A DNA stretch of 64,000 bases from Mesotaenium endlicherianum (Eukaryota > Streptophyta > Zygnematophyceae > Zygnematales > Mesotaeniaceae). Both the position numbers and the translations under genes were made by a program. Shown piece after piece: positions 24,899 through 36,191 of the stretch (its first letter is position 1; every line of letters begins with the position of its first letter). The notes beneath the pieces are model-generated. The model searched no databases. It was not told the DNA's origin and worked only from the letters and a program-made list of their open reading frames with translations. Location: the NCBI GenBank assembly GCA_009602735.1, contig WELA01007159.1, positions 23,240 through 87,239 of the forward strand. The letters are read 5' to 3'.

Positions 24899-25285
24899 CT
24901 GCACGTGGTGATGGTCATAGCCAGCCCTGCGCCTCCATTGTGCCGCGAATGATGTCTACATCTGTCCACATGCCTGTTCTCCCGTATACATCCAGCAGCG
25001 TAGTGAAGGTAACAGTCTGGCTGGACACCCTGCTGTTGCATCTTCTTAAGCAAGTTGACCAAGAGCAGATTTTTTGCACGGCCATAGATCTCTATGAGCA
25101 CAGTGTATTTAAACAGATCCGGACTTTCGTACCATAGCTGCGTCTGTCCCCACCGAAAGAAGGCCAGGGCTAGTGAGGGAACATTCTTCAACTCCTGGAG
25201 AACGCCTGTGAGCACATACTTGTTTGCCTGCCTTGCCCATGGCTGCAAAGCTTCATCCATTGATGTAACTGGCCCGGTAGTTAAC
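24899..25285 (-). pseudogene. pentatricopeptide-repeat (PPR) gene relic
   Basis: The minus strand reads as PPR sequence: VLQELKNVPSLALAFFRWGQ, then YTVLIEIYGRAKNL and LLKKMQQQGVQPD, the usual helix pairs ending in GxxPD. The next repeat (TFTTLLDVYGRTGMW) lies in another frame, the change falling near 25020, and a further frame change follows before a donor-like site at 24898. An acceptor-like CATGCAG bounds the 5' side at 25286. Only about three repeats remain, against ten or more in typical PPR proteins, so this is a fragment of an organelle RNA-binding protein gene. PPR genes are hugely expanded in land plants and present in green algae. Confidence 0.65.
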
Positions 25286-25529
25286 CTGCATGGCTCTTAC
25301 TTGGTTGCATGGCCCTTAGGACCTCACAGTGCCACAGTGTTGCAATCGTGGCCGTCATCTAAGAAATTACAACAATATTAAAGTCTCTATTGGATATACA
25401 AGCACTGCCTTGTTATGTGAGACCTGCCCACAGGAACCTACCCTCCAAGCAAGCTTAGACCCCCCCAAATTTAACTGTCAATCAGCAGAGTCTGGCCTAT
25501 GAAGAAAGACATGTGATATGAGCCCAGGC

Positions 25530-25830
25530 TCATGTTGACTGACCCCTCAGTCATGAGTCAGTTGACCAGTTGAAGTTGAATAAGTTGACTCTGCTGACGC
25601 TATAATATGTCATTCATTCAGTTGACCTAGAATTGCTTACTATGTGTTCACACTAGTACTAGCTTATCTAGTTCCAACTAGACTAGTGTTTTTCGTTCAC
25701 ACTTGCAGGACCTAGTCAGTTGTCAAATCTGTCACCTGCTGACATATGTGTTGACTAGAAGTTGCCAAGTGCGTTGCATCCTAGCTAAGCATTCTAGCAG
25801 CAACTAGTCACACACACTAGCTAGCCAGAG
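25530..25830. promoter_or_regulatory. cluster of TTGAC and ACTAG words
   Basis: Five TTGAC words occur between 25535 and 25755, several in CAGTTGACC/AAGTTGACT context, followed by a dense cluster of CTAG/ACTAG words (25640-25830). TTGAC is the core of the plant WRKY W-box, but no gene start is placed nearby, so a regulatory role is only a suggestion. Confidence 0.25.
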
Positions 25831-28159
25831 CAGTCCAGCAGACATAAAAGATTACACAGCATGCTTATAATTCACTCTGCAAAATCAATATCATTTATGA
25901 AGAAAAGCTTCACCTTGTAATTCAAAGTCTGAAAGTTAAACTTTATCACTTTAAAAGATCCTCATGTAAAGTTTCATCTATACTTCACTTTCTACTAAAA
26001 TCTGCCAGACTCTAGCCATGGCAGAGATTAATCAACAGCTCACTGCTTCCTCCCTATAGCCCAGCACTATATGTTAAATCAGGTGGTGGTCATTGTGCGA
26101 TACATGCATTTACCAAAACCATTGCCTCCATGAATGACATCAAATGGAAATCTAATATTGCTCACAGTCTGCTCCAGAATATTTTCCATAATGTTGATTA
26201 TCAACAGGAAGTGCGGACCTCAAAACATAAACTCCTTGCAGGCTGGCAATATGCACACAAGTCACATCTATAGGACATATAGAGATTCTCAAATCCTTGC
26301 ACATATCACACAATGGGGCACACACACACAAACACACACACACAGAGAGAGAGAGAGAGGGGGGGGAAGGCGAGNTTAACTCTGTATGAATCCTTCCCAA
26401 GAGTTTTAAAACGTGAAAGGTGATGTATATCTATAGCAACTTAATGAATCTGTGAGATTGAACAGTATGATTATCGAGATTACTGAAGGCTTATTTTAAT
26501 TGCGCACACATGAATGAGTGAAAACAAGATCGTGCAACATGCTGACGTGTGAATTAACATCGACATTGACACCACCGTCAATTTGCAATGGATGTTCTAA
26601 CGATGGGAACTCTTATGTCCACCAAGAAACTTGGATACGCTTGCTGTCTTTGCCCTGCATGGATATCAGGTCGTCTACTTCAGCAAATTAACTTTGTTGA
26701 TGTTGACGAACTTGTCCGAGAAGATTGAATTTAAGTGATTCTTACTGGCTGTATAGACCGGAAAGGTTTTATATGGTGATATGTAATTAGAAGACATTTT
26801 CGTAATTGTTAAATACCGCTCGATCAACTATCATGGGAAGCCTAGCTATCGTGTTCTGTATTTTAAGATTTCGAGGTGATGAGCTTTCGAGATGAGTTAG
26901 CCCAGAACTTGCCCAAGGGGCAACGGAGTCGATGTCAGCAAGCTGTTTTCAGAAACACGTTCTTATAGACTCAGTTGACAAGCTCAAAGACTTGATGACA
27001 TCATATAGCAAGGAACATTATGGTCACAAATAAATAAGCGAGTCTTGTATGAGGTAAGATCTGGATATACATCCTTCACATTTTTGAAGTACGAAGATCG
27101 AAGCCAACGTTGCTCACTAGAAATCTGCAGCGGACTTTTCTGTGTATGTACAAAAAACTGGAACCTGATCTTGCGAGACCACAGAGTATGGGAATTTTTC
27201 TCCACAATTACTTTCATTAGTGTTACCAGTGCATAGATGGCAGAATAAAGAGAAAAGCTTAATCAGCCATTTGTCAAACATCAGGCGTTTTGAACTCCTC
27301 ACTTAAAGCTTTGTCTATGATGCATTGAGAAAACCAATGTCGACTAGGGGAGTGAAGACAACTTCATGTCCTTTCATTTGTCACTTGCACACATTTAGGA
27401 ATACAGATCTGATACACTGCTTTTAAAATGTGACACCCCCAAAGTTTCTCATCACTATATATTTCTAAGTAGCGCCAAACCCTTTACAGATGCATGCAGC
27501 AACTCCTTTCCACTGACTGCCGTGATATGCAAGAAGTGGGAGGGAGGCTTGTAGCTACAATTGCTGTGACTGACGTGTTCATCTTTTTATTAACAGTATA
27601 TTCATTTCCCTGTCATATTATCTCGTTGTTCTGTTGTGAAGGTCTTACATTTGCATTAAATAAGCTCTAACTTTCCATGTGTGCTTCAATGTGGCTCGTC
27701 CTCCATCAGTTGTTTGAGGGAAGTGGGCTGTAGTGGGGTGGAGTCCGTTGAGGTGGGATGAGGTTAAGGATGATTCATAATCTGTTTAGTGAATTTGGCT
27801 CTGTGGAGCCTACTCTTGCATAGCAAACTATTCCTCCTAGGCTTCAAGTCCTGCAGTAACATATAGGTGACAGCTACGCCGTTTTAGAGTCTTCCTTAAG
27901 GCCGTTCAAGTTAAAGCTAGAAAGAAACCAGGATGGCAGCATCCTCTTGGGTGCAAAAATGAGGTTGCGACCTGAGCCTCAGGCCTGCGCTCCAGGCCTT
28001 TCTTACATAGCTGTTTCTGTTTGCGTGAAATATTTGTACCTGCAGTGGATCTCTTCTCGCCCACCCTCGCGTACAATACTAGCTCTCTCCCTATGCTGCC
28101 AGATGACTCTATGCCAGAGTACAACATTCACTGATGATTCTGTGCTGCTGGTGATGGTG
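25831..28159. other. AT-rich intergenic stretch
   Basis: No gene supported. Contains a CA/GA microsatellite ending in an ambiguous base at 26375. Confidence 0.45.
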
Positions 28160-30420
28160 TACTTTGAGACATACTTTTTCCTCATTCTTGGCACTGGGCG
28201 CAGCGCCTGGGCAGGCGGCTGCCGAGTTAGTGAGGAGGAAATGACCGAAACGGCACTACTTCCCCTACAACTTCAATCGACCACCAGCAATTACCAGGTG
28301 AAATTCTTCCTCTTTCCGTTTCTATTATATGGCCTCCCTGAATTGCCTCCTTGGATAGCCTCCCTATAAAACCTGGGAGGCATGTGGGGCTATAACCCCC
28401 CTCTTTGTCAGAAAAAGTCTCCTTTCCCTTGAGTTCTCCTTTTCCCTTTCTCCTCTTTTCATGGCAGGGCTGGCTGAGAGATTTTCAGTCTTGTCAATAG
28501 CAGGCAGGGCTGGGTGGATGTGTTTGGTATCGACAGATTTACGCCGCTGCCTAGTTTTGGAGGCAAGGCACGCAGCGCCAATGTTTGGGCGCCTGCTGCT
28601 ATTCTCTCTCAGCCCCCCTCCCTGTCTCTCCCTTCTGGGCCCCGTCCCCCTTAGCATGCGCATGCACGTGCAGATACATGCGCTTGCGCGTGTATGCTGA
28701 TGTATCATATTTTGGCAAGCTGTCACATGCACATGCAGACTCCTCTGCTGGCGACATGTGTCAACAGCTGGCAGCTAGAGGAGGCGTGTGATTGCTGTCA
28801 AGCTTGTCCATTGCGCTCGTAGTATCGTGCACAACGGCCGTGCAGGGCATCGTTGTCTTGGGAGACTTTGGTTAGCTCTCCTGATCCTATGCTTTTAGTA
28901 TCAAGTTAATGGATGCTTGCGCAAGTGCGTGCACAAGTGCGTCCGTAATGCGTGCACAAGTGCATGTGTGAATGCATGCGCAAGTGCGTTCGTGCAAGGT
29001 GTCTGTTCCAAGTGTTTTCAGAGCTGTTTGCTTCCGCACTCTGGATAGCATTGCCATGCCGAACAGTTTCTTTGCAACGTAGAGCACATCTTCTGGCCTG
29101 GCTGCGTGCGTGCGCGTGCCAAGCGCGCGTGCGGTCATGCATGCAGGTGGCAACAGATGTCACCCTGCTGGTGCTTGCAGCAAGGGCGGGCATGCTGCGC
29201 TTGTTGCGCGCCTGAAGCTGCACTGCCCCGCTGCTGCTGCCGCCCGCCGGCCCGCTTGCCCGCCCGCTGCTGCCGTCAACTGTGCCAAGGCTGCCAACAT
29301 GGAACATGCGTATGCCCACCCGCGTATGCCCGCTTGTTCGCCTGCTTTCCTGCCTGATTGCAAGCTCGTGCATGCACGCGCGCATGCATGGTCTCCCTGC
29401 GTGTGGCCAGCAAGCTGCACCCTCTATGCACCGCAGTCTACCCCTCCCCCCTGCCCCCCCTCCTTCCCCTCTCCCTCTGTACTGTGTATCAGGGCAAGCT
29501 GTGCGTGGAAAGGAAGCACAAGCCTTTCTCGCGCATTTTTTTTGGAAAATGCTTGTCTGCTGCGTGCCAGCAAGCGGGCGAGCAAGCAGGTCTTTCTTCC
29601 TCATCATCTTCTTCTTTTTCTCCTCGATCCAGCTCTTGGTATGTCTGATGCATGTATGGGCGGGAGGTGGGGCAAGAGGGGAGGAGTGGGGAGGGGCCCG
29701 GGGGGGGGGGNCGTGTTCCTACAAGGGGCTGACAGACAACCGCTACATTTTTCTGACGGCACAGCACAAGCACCTCGAGGTGGTCAACACGGGTCAAGCG
29801 GGCAGCATGTTGCCGTTGCAGCCCCCGGCCTGGAAATACTGGCGTCGCTCTCCCTTGTCTCCTCTGCCGTCACCCCTCTTTTCTGCCCAAACTACCACGT
29901 TGTAGTTCTGCCAGCTGGCGCGGAGAGGGCTGTCCGTCGGAAGTGCCGTGACTGAAGCTCTAGGCTCCTTTGGGCTTCATCTCGGGCTTTTTGGGCCACC
30001 TGAGCACGTGCAGCTGCGCTAGTGCTTGCTCTAGTAGGGCGCACCTGCGAGCGCTTGTTGGCTTGCAGAAGCATGCAAGCGGGCAGGCGGGCGCTGGAGG
30101 GGCTGCTTTCCCCTGCCATCGATCTGGGATGAAAGATTGGGTTGCATTATATCCAGGCCCCCTAGGGAGGTCCCTTTTCCTGCCCTTTGAGCACGACGCG
30201 GTGCAGGCGCAGTACTGCGCACAGGTGTCACACCAAGCCGTGAGATTCTGATTCCGTCATTGTGGGTGGGGCCTGAGGCAAGCGCTGCGCAGGTCCTGAC
30301 ATGCTGACAGCTGTCCAATGCGGCCCAATGTGCCATGGCGGGGTACTCGCAGGTGCTGGTGCAGAAGCTGAGTTGGCATTGAACAGCTGTCCTGCATCAC
30401 CATGCACTCAGGTGTGTGCA
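28160..30420 (+). other. GC-rich stretch with exon-like fragments
   Basis: Three short plus-strand segments look protein-like: one ending QLQSTTSNYQ before GTGAAA (about 28295), one with NRYIFLTAQHKHLEVVN (about 29730-29820, right after an ambiguous base at 29711) and one with LFLPFEHDAVQAQYCAQ before GTGTCA (about 30160-30221). They may be exons of one plus-strand gene but I cannot link them or name a family. The rest is GTGC/GCAAG low-complexity sequence that yields long spurious open frames. Confidence 0.25.
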
Positions 30421-30689
30421 GGGCTCGCGCGATCATTCCCCTTGCCTGCCCGCGCCCCCGCTTCCATCCTCAGTCCCCCCCTTCCCTGGGCCAACCTCCT
30501 CTCCTTTCTCTCCACCGCTGTCGTAATCTATCCAAGTATATGCACTTAACAAGAATGCTACGCGCAGAAAAGCGTGCATTATGTACATTAGTGGGGGGGG
30601 GGGGGCGACACGGGATGGGAAGGGAAGGGGTAGTCACTAATTTGACGAGGTTTTGTAGGTTAACTTTTGTTACTTGCAAAGGTCAAACA

Positions 30690-32325
30690 TGGCTGCCTGT
30701 GCACCTTATGCTGCTTGTGCAATCTGAAGGGCGTCAGGACACTAATGCCAACAGAAGAAGTGAACAACTTGCGCAGGTCCCCCTCTTGACGAGTAGGCGA
30801 TGATGCCAATGTTGCACCTGGCCTTATTCTCAAAGCAGGTGTCTAATTCAAGCCGAGGCCCACTCCAGACATACATAACTTGACATTGCTTCAGCTCAAG
30901 TTTGAGGCTCACTTGACGATGCCACTAGATGTCTGGGCCAGTGGGGCAGTCTAATGGCTAAGCACAAATTCATAGGATTCACTCAAGGAGCTCATATTTG
31001 GACGTACACTCAAAGTCGTACAATATAGGTTCTACAGGTTCCAGAATGGCCCAAGAGCTTCTTAAAAAATTTGGGGCGCCACATGGATGCATGACAAATT
31101 GCTGGGCTCCTTGGCAAGTGAAGTAGTGGGTGAAATCAGAACTGTCTACTGATAGTCTTGAAATTTTGAGGGGCAAGCTTAATCCAAGTTACGGAGGTGG
31201 TATACAAATGACACCTTTCAGTGAATCTGGCCTTCATAAAGTCACTGCCTTTGCAGTTTCGATTCACTATGACCAAAGGTCGTCAGCCTTCTGCCATGGT
31301 TAGCTTGAAAAAGTATGTACTAGCCACCTACTTGCATTGTTCAGCATGTTTCCGAGATGACCATATTCACTTTTGCATACTTTGGTCATAGCATGCTCTA
31401 AGAAAAATATATGACGCTTCCACTGTCTCTACGGCTCGTGTGCAGTAAAGGGAGTGCAGCAGTCTTCTCATTCAACTTATGCTGAAAGAATCACCTTTTG
31501 TCGAGTGTAAGCTAGGCCAAGAAAAGAATTTAGCTCATACACCACCAGCAAGAAGTAGCAGCATGCTAAGCTTTTTTTTCATGTCTCTATGAAATCTTGT
31601 CACCCTTGCTAACAAATTTTCAAAACATGAAAGCAGAGTCAAGTCATCTACAACAAGGCCACAAATGTGACAAAAAAACAAGTCCATTACGGACACACCT
31701 ACCTAAACATACGTGAGAAGCATATGAAACTGCGCTCCTTAAGGGAGTAGCACATGGGGGAACACACATGAAGACTAACTTCAATGATTCTTATCCATAA
31801 GTAAAGGCAATTACTTGCTCTCAGGTCCTGGTACACAAACTTTTCACGCCAAGGCAACTGACTCCCACGGACCTGGTGACACAACACCAAACCCTAGTTC
31901 TTGCACCTCTAGACTATCCCCAAACTACGCACCACGTACCTACTGACCACCCGTACACCACAAAGCTTTCTACAGGTAGACCTTCTCAAAGACCACGACA
32001 TTGAGACGAGCCCCAACACCTAATCCTCCAAGCAAGCCCCAAGACGATGAATCTTCAGGCTACCTTCACCACCAACATCATGAACAATGATTCGTGCATT
32101 TCTCCTATAGCATTATGTTGCAACTTGCAAGATCAACTTACTCCAGACGTCCAACATGCGAGTGTCCACATTTTGGAATCTGCCATTGTAGACGCTTCTC
32201 AAGTACCACCACCCCAAAAGCACCACTGCCGAGCTCTGCCCAGCTCATTGTAGCGGGTAACTCTGGAGGATCAAGCATGCTATACAGCTCACCCACCACA
32301 CGGCTATAAATACTCGACAACGTTA
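30690..32325 (+). repeat. 1.6-kb dispersed direct repeat, copy 2 (partner 22640-24265)
   Basis: Second copy of the repeat, same orientation, with similar start and end blocks. It stops within about 30 bases of the stop codon of the minus-strand RING gene that follows. Confidence 0.8.
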
Positions 32326-32354
32326 CTTTACCCTTACAATGCCCCCTTTAGGGT

Positions 32355-33674
32355 TTAGCCCAGCACAACGAGATATAAACCAGCACACCTTCTGCTTCGC
32401 CCGGTATAGGACCACCTGCTGCTGCCCACTTTGGTGGCCACATCAGTGGTGGAGTCGAAGTTAGCATATCCTTCAATCAGATCTGCGGATTTCCACAACT
32501 TGCGACGTGCCTTCTGCAGAAACTCTTTTACGGTCAGTCCCATAAGCTCGTGCGCATACACCACTGGGTGGCAGTAGGCATTGTCTGGCTGCAAGGGGCA
32601 TCTTGCTCTTGCTGGGCATACTGAGCCAGCTTCTTGATTGGCTTCAGATTTGTCGGCCGCTGCAGCACCTCCGGGGATTGATGCCTTTCGTGTGTAGTTC
32701 TTGGAGTAGCAGAAGGGACAAACCTTGCACAAGGTGAGGAAGTCTTCAAGGCAGGCCTGCACATGGAACAGAAGAGAACAGAACAGAGTGGGACTCTTTA
32801 AAAAGAGTTGTCAAACAAAGCCTGCTTATTGCCCCTGCATTGCTCCCGTATTCTAATATTCCTCTTCTTAAGTCAAGGCTACAAAAATTAAGTACATAGC
32901 ATATGTAGGAAATAAGCAAATACTAACTACAACATAGGGGAAAGCATGCCCTGCAAGTGTTTATTGCAAGTGTCAATGGTGCAGTCATGTTCAATTATCT
33001 ACCAAAAGTATGTCTGCTATAATCTAAGTCTAATGTCAACTGCTTAACTCAAATCTTAACAAACTAAGCTTTCCCACGACATTTTAAACAACCCAAAAAT
33101 GCGTCAAGACGCATTCTCACCAATGAAACAGTCACTTTATTAATTACTTCTAGACTCTACCTCAATGCACTAGCGCTCACGTGAATCAATCCATAGGTGC
33201 TATTTCATTGCTAGCTTCCAAGTCGTGCAAATATTGATTTTGCAAAAGAGAATCATGCATGTCGTTTTTTACCTCGTGAAACTGATGCTCACATCTGGTC
33301 AGGCATCCCTCAGATCGGCCAAGCTCTGTCAAACAGACAGGACAGAGGGGGTCTTTCTTGCTAGACGTTCTTGCAGGTTCATCTGTCAAGTTGCTTTCCA
33401 AACAAGGTCCGCTTTCCAGGCAGCGTCTGGCGTATTCATGGGCATTCCCTACTACCCTAGCAAAGGGCATCCTGACTCCTCCGATAATAGTAACGTCTTT
33501 GGCAAGAAGCCTGAAGTGTCTGGCCCGTTTTGCCCAGAAGGGGTGCTTCATTGCAAACCGATGTCCCACTATCATACTGAATGAGAAAAAGCCTGCGCTT
33601 AATGCGCCAAGCAATGCCATGAAAAAGTTCGAACGTAGGATTGAACATATGGTTGAACACAAGGTTGAGTGCAT
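32355..33674 (-). CDS. membrane-anchored RING-H2 protein with HPxVYA tail module
   Basis: Exons 33273-33674 and 32355-32756, phase 0, give 267 residues. The ATG at 33674 is used because the in-frame codon at 33710 is GTG. A membrane segment (MALLGALSAGFFSFSMIVG) spans residues 19-37. The family motif is present in weaker form (FARVVGNAHEYARRCLE). RING ligands C111, C114, C128, H130, H133, C136, C147 and C150 are complete, with the intron between H133 and C136. The tail has HPVVYAHE followed by VKEFLQKARRKLWKS, matching the tail of the gene at 20094-21341. After that lies a short unique end. Probable membrane-bound E3 ubiquitin ligase of unknown target. The dispersed repeat copy 2 abuts its 3' end. 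Confidence 0.75.
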
Positions 33675-34334
33675 GTTGCCGACAGTTCCACGCTCCGCGT
33701 GCTGAAGCACTTAGAGAACAAGCTCTAATTAACTTTCGCTTTAGAGAGAAGACTCATGCAAGGCCTGGCCACTGCATTTCACTTCAAAAGGCTGCAGCTT
33801 CGCCAAACTAAGCGCTGCGCGAAAATACTACGCGGTGCAAAAATCTGCTCTCGTCATGTTTGGAGTGGCTTTCCCTTCGGTGGATGTTCGGTGGTCCCTT
33901 CTCGCCCATATCCTTAGCTCAATCAGAGCTCAATCCTCGTCACTCGTGCACGGTTCCTCTTTTGTCAAACACGGTCAAAGTTGACTACGTAGAATATTTT
34001 TCTGGATGTGTTCGATCTTCCAATTAACCCTAATTATTTATATATTCAGTCTTTAATACTTTTTAGAGTGTTTCAGATCACGTTCCGAACACTTCAGAGC
34101 AGTTCTGAGCCGCTATTTCCATCACAAACCTCTGCGCAGTTCATCAAATGTCTATTCGTCTGCACCTCCCTGCACTGGCCTTGGCTCAACGCCTCGTAGT
34201 TGCTCACGTACGAAGCACCCTCACACAGCCCAGACCAGCCCAGACCCACGGTGACATCGGTGCTTACATCGTGTTCGTGCTAACTTTCACGAAGAACGGC
34301 CGGTGCTTACACCGTCGTATTTGGTTGCACTAAT
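33675..34334. other. upstream region between a RING gene and the inverted duplication
   Basis: Intergenic; presumably holds the promoter of the minus-strand RING gene ending at 33674. No coding sequence supported. Confidence 0.4.
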
Positions 34335-34897
34335 ACTATACGAGGGAATACACGTCAAGTTCATCGAGTCGTTCCAGGCCACGTCCTATAGCAACATTTT
34401 ATAAATCCATGTCGAAGATCGAGATTCCAGAAAGCTTTGGCCAAGTGGCTGGTCGCGGTTGGCGAAAGAGCGACCAGAACTGACTCGGACGAGCCGAAGC
34501 TTACTGTAGCAAGCTGAAGTGAGCGCAGACTGGCTAAGAGTGAGCTCAAGGATATAGGTAAGAGGGGACCACCGAAAAGATGATGGAAGTCCAAGTCACG
34601 GCCTATACATATTGCGATGTAAACTTTTGGTAATAAACTGTATAATGTCCATAAACTAGATGTTGCGTGTTTACTTATTGCTACCATATATATGACACAG
34701 CGTGCAATTATATGCAAGTTTCTGGAGCCGAGCGCCTATATACGTGGTATGTACGTCTGGCCAACTTGCTGCCTCTACAGCTGCATGTGCCATCACGGAG
34801 GTGTATACAGAGACCTTCATTCAGTCTCCTCCCTCAAGTGTGATCGGTAGCTGCCGTGCTTATTCAGCGCCCGTCAGCGCGCAGACCAGTTTCCAAC

Positions 34898-36191
34898 ATG
34901 GGGTCACTCGCTTGGATTGCCTTAAATGTCCTTTTGTATGCAGTCGCTCTCCTCCTCTGCGTCTTGTGTGCACGTCAAGTAGTATTACGTTACCCAAACT
35001 TGGGGTACAGGGTGAGATGCTGTATTTGCCGTTCTAGAGTCTTCGTCACCAAAGAAGGCGTAACAATGACCGTGAGGCAAGCACTACTGAACGCCAAAGA
35101 GTTTAGCAGCCGCCGCTTGATGACGGAGTCTTGCCAGCAGTGTAACATTACGGTGGGACCACTTTGGTAGTATGGCGAGGAAGGACTAGGCTGTCCCTTT
35201 TGCTTGACAGCTTAATTTGACCTGCATGTGTCGTCAGGGTCCTGAAGACAAGGACCTAAGCTTGTTGCCCGCATGTGGCCATCTGTTTCACGCGGTAAGT
35301 CAAGCGGCATGCAAAAGAGGGTGCATGCACATGAGGCCATCCGATATAGTATATGCCACACTGTGTTTTTCTGCTTACATACTGCTTACATGTTACCAAC
35401 CATTCAAGTATAAGGGCAGACCTTGGGCTGCTGAGGCATTAGAGGCTTAAAGCGCACTAAGTTGCGAAGTTCACTGTGAGGTTGGGCCTTACACAGGTGA
35501 AGCAGGGATGCATGCTTTTTTAAGTGTAACCTTAAAATATTTTGGTATGTAGTGTGCATGACTGTAAGGGGAGAGGCCTGCAGGCCCGGGCGTGCCTATT
35601 CTCCCCAGGCAGGGGAAGAAATTTGCCGTCTTTTGCCTGCACTTTTTAAACCTTGCACCATCGAGCTAGGTATGTGTGGAAGCTAGGAAAGAGATAGTGA
35701 AATTGCCCAGCTGTCTGCCAAGTGGCAGAAACGAATTAGAGAGCAGGGGCTTTGTGAAGGTCCCCTCTCTCTCTCCCCCTCTCACGCGATGCTGTGATTT
35801 TTCTCGTCTGCTTCTTGTGCAGACCTGCATCAATGGCTTCCAGTCCGTCTGTCGCGCCTGTCCAACGTGCCATGCGATTGACTACGCGCCCATCCGTCAG
35901 CTCAGTCGCATGGACCAAATCAGAGCCCGTATTATGCCTCGCGCTCGTCAAAATGCTGGCCCAAAGAAGGCAGGTTGCTCCCCAGAGCAGGCAGCGTGCC
36001 CCTCGGAGCAGCCGAGAGCGTGCCCCTCGGAGCAGCCGGCGGCGTGCCCCTCGGAGCAGCAGGCAGCGTGCCCCTCGGAGCAGCAGGCAGCGTGCCCCTC
36101 GGAGCAGCCGGCAGCGTGCCCCTTGGAGCAGGGGGCAGCATGCCCCTCGGAGCAGCAGGCAGCGTGCCCCTCGAAATCGAAAGAAGCTTAA
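34898..36191 (+). pseudogene. broken copy of the octapeptide-tail RING gene
   Basis: This is the duplicate of the gene at 4055-5375. Exon 1 (34898-35294) starts with the same membrane segment (MGSLAWIALNVLLYAV) and keeps the VRQALLNAKEF motif. It has an in-frame TAG at 35168-35170, where the intact copy reads Ser after Trp-88, and a second stop shortly after CPFCLTA. Exon 2 (35823-36191) is still open: TCINGFQSVCRACPTCH plus an octapeptide array longer than in copy A. The splice sites remain (GTAAGT at 35295, CAG before 35823). Loss of coding capacity therefore looks recent. Transcription is possible but a full protein is not. Confidence 0.75.
35970..36175 (+). repeat. 24-bp tandem repeat array, about eight units
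   Basis: Near-perfect 24-base units containing GTGCCCCTCGGAGCAG encode ACPSEQQA/ACPSEQPA in the gene frame. The other two plus frames (Arg/Ser-rich and Val/Gly/Ala-rich) and at least one minus frame (GTLPAAPR) are open too. Confidence 0.9.

Noticed and set aside
29110-29955. 281-codon plus-strand open frame
   Set aside because: Crosses an ambiguous base and is mostly low-complexity; only a short inner piece looks protein-like and is noted separately.
22640-32325. The 1.6-kb direct repeats as the two LTRs of one element
   Set aside because: No polymerase, capsid or integrase sequence between them, and the interior holds a PPR relic and low-complexity DNA.
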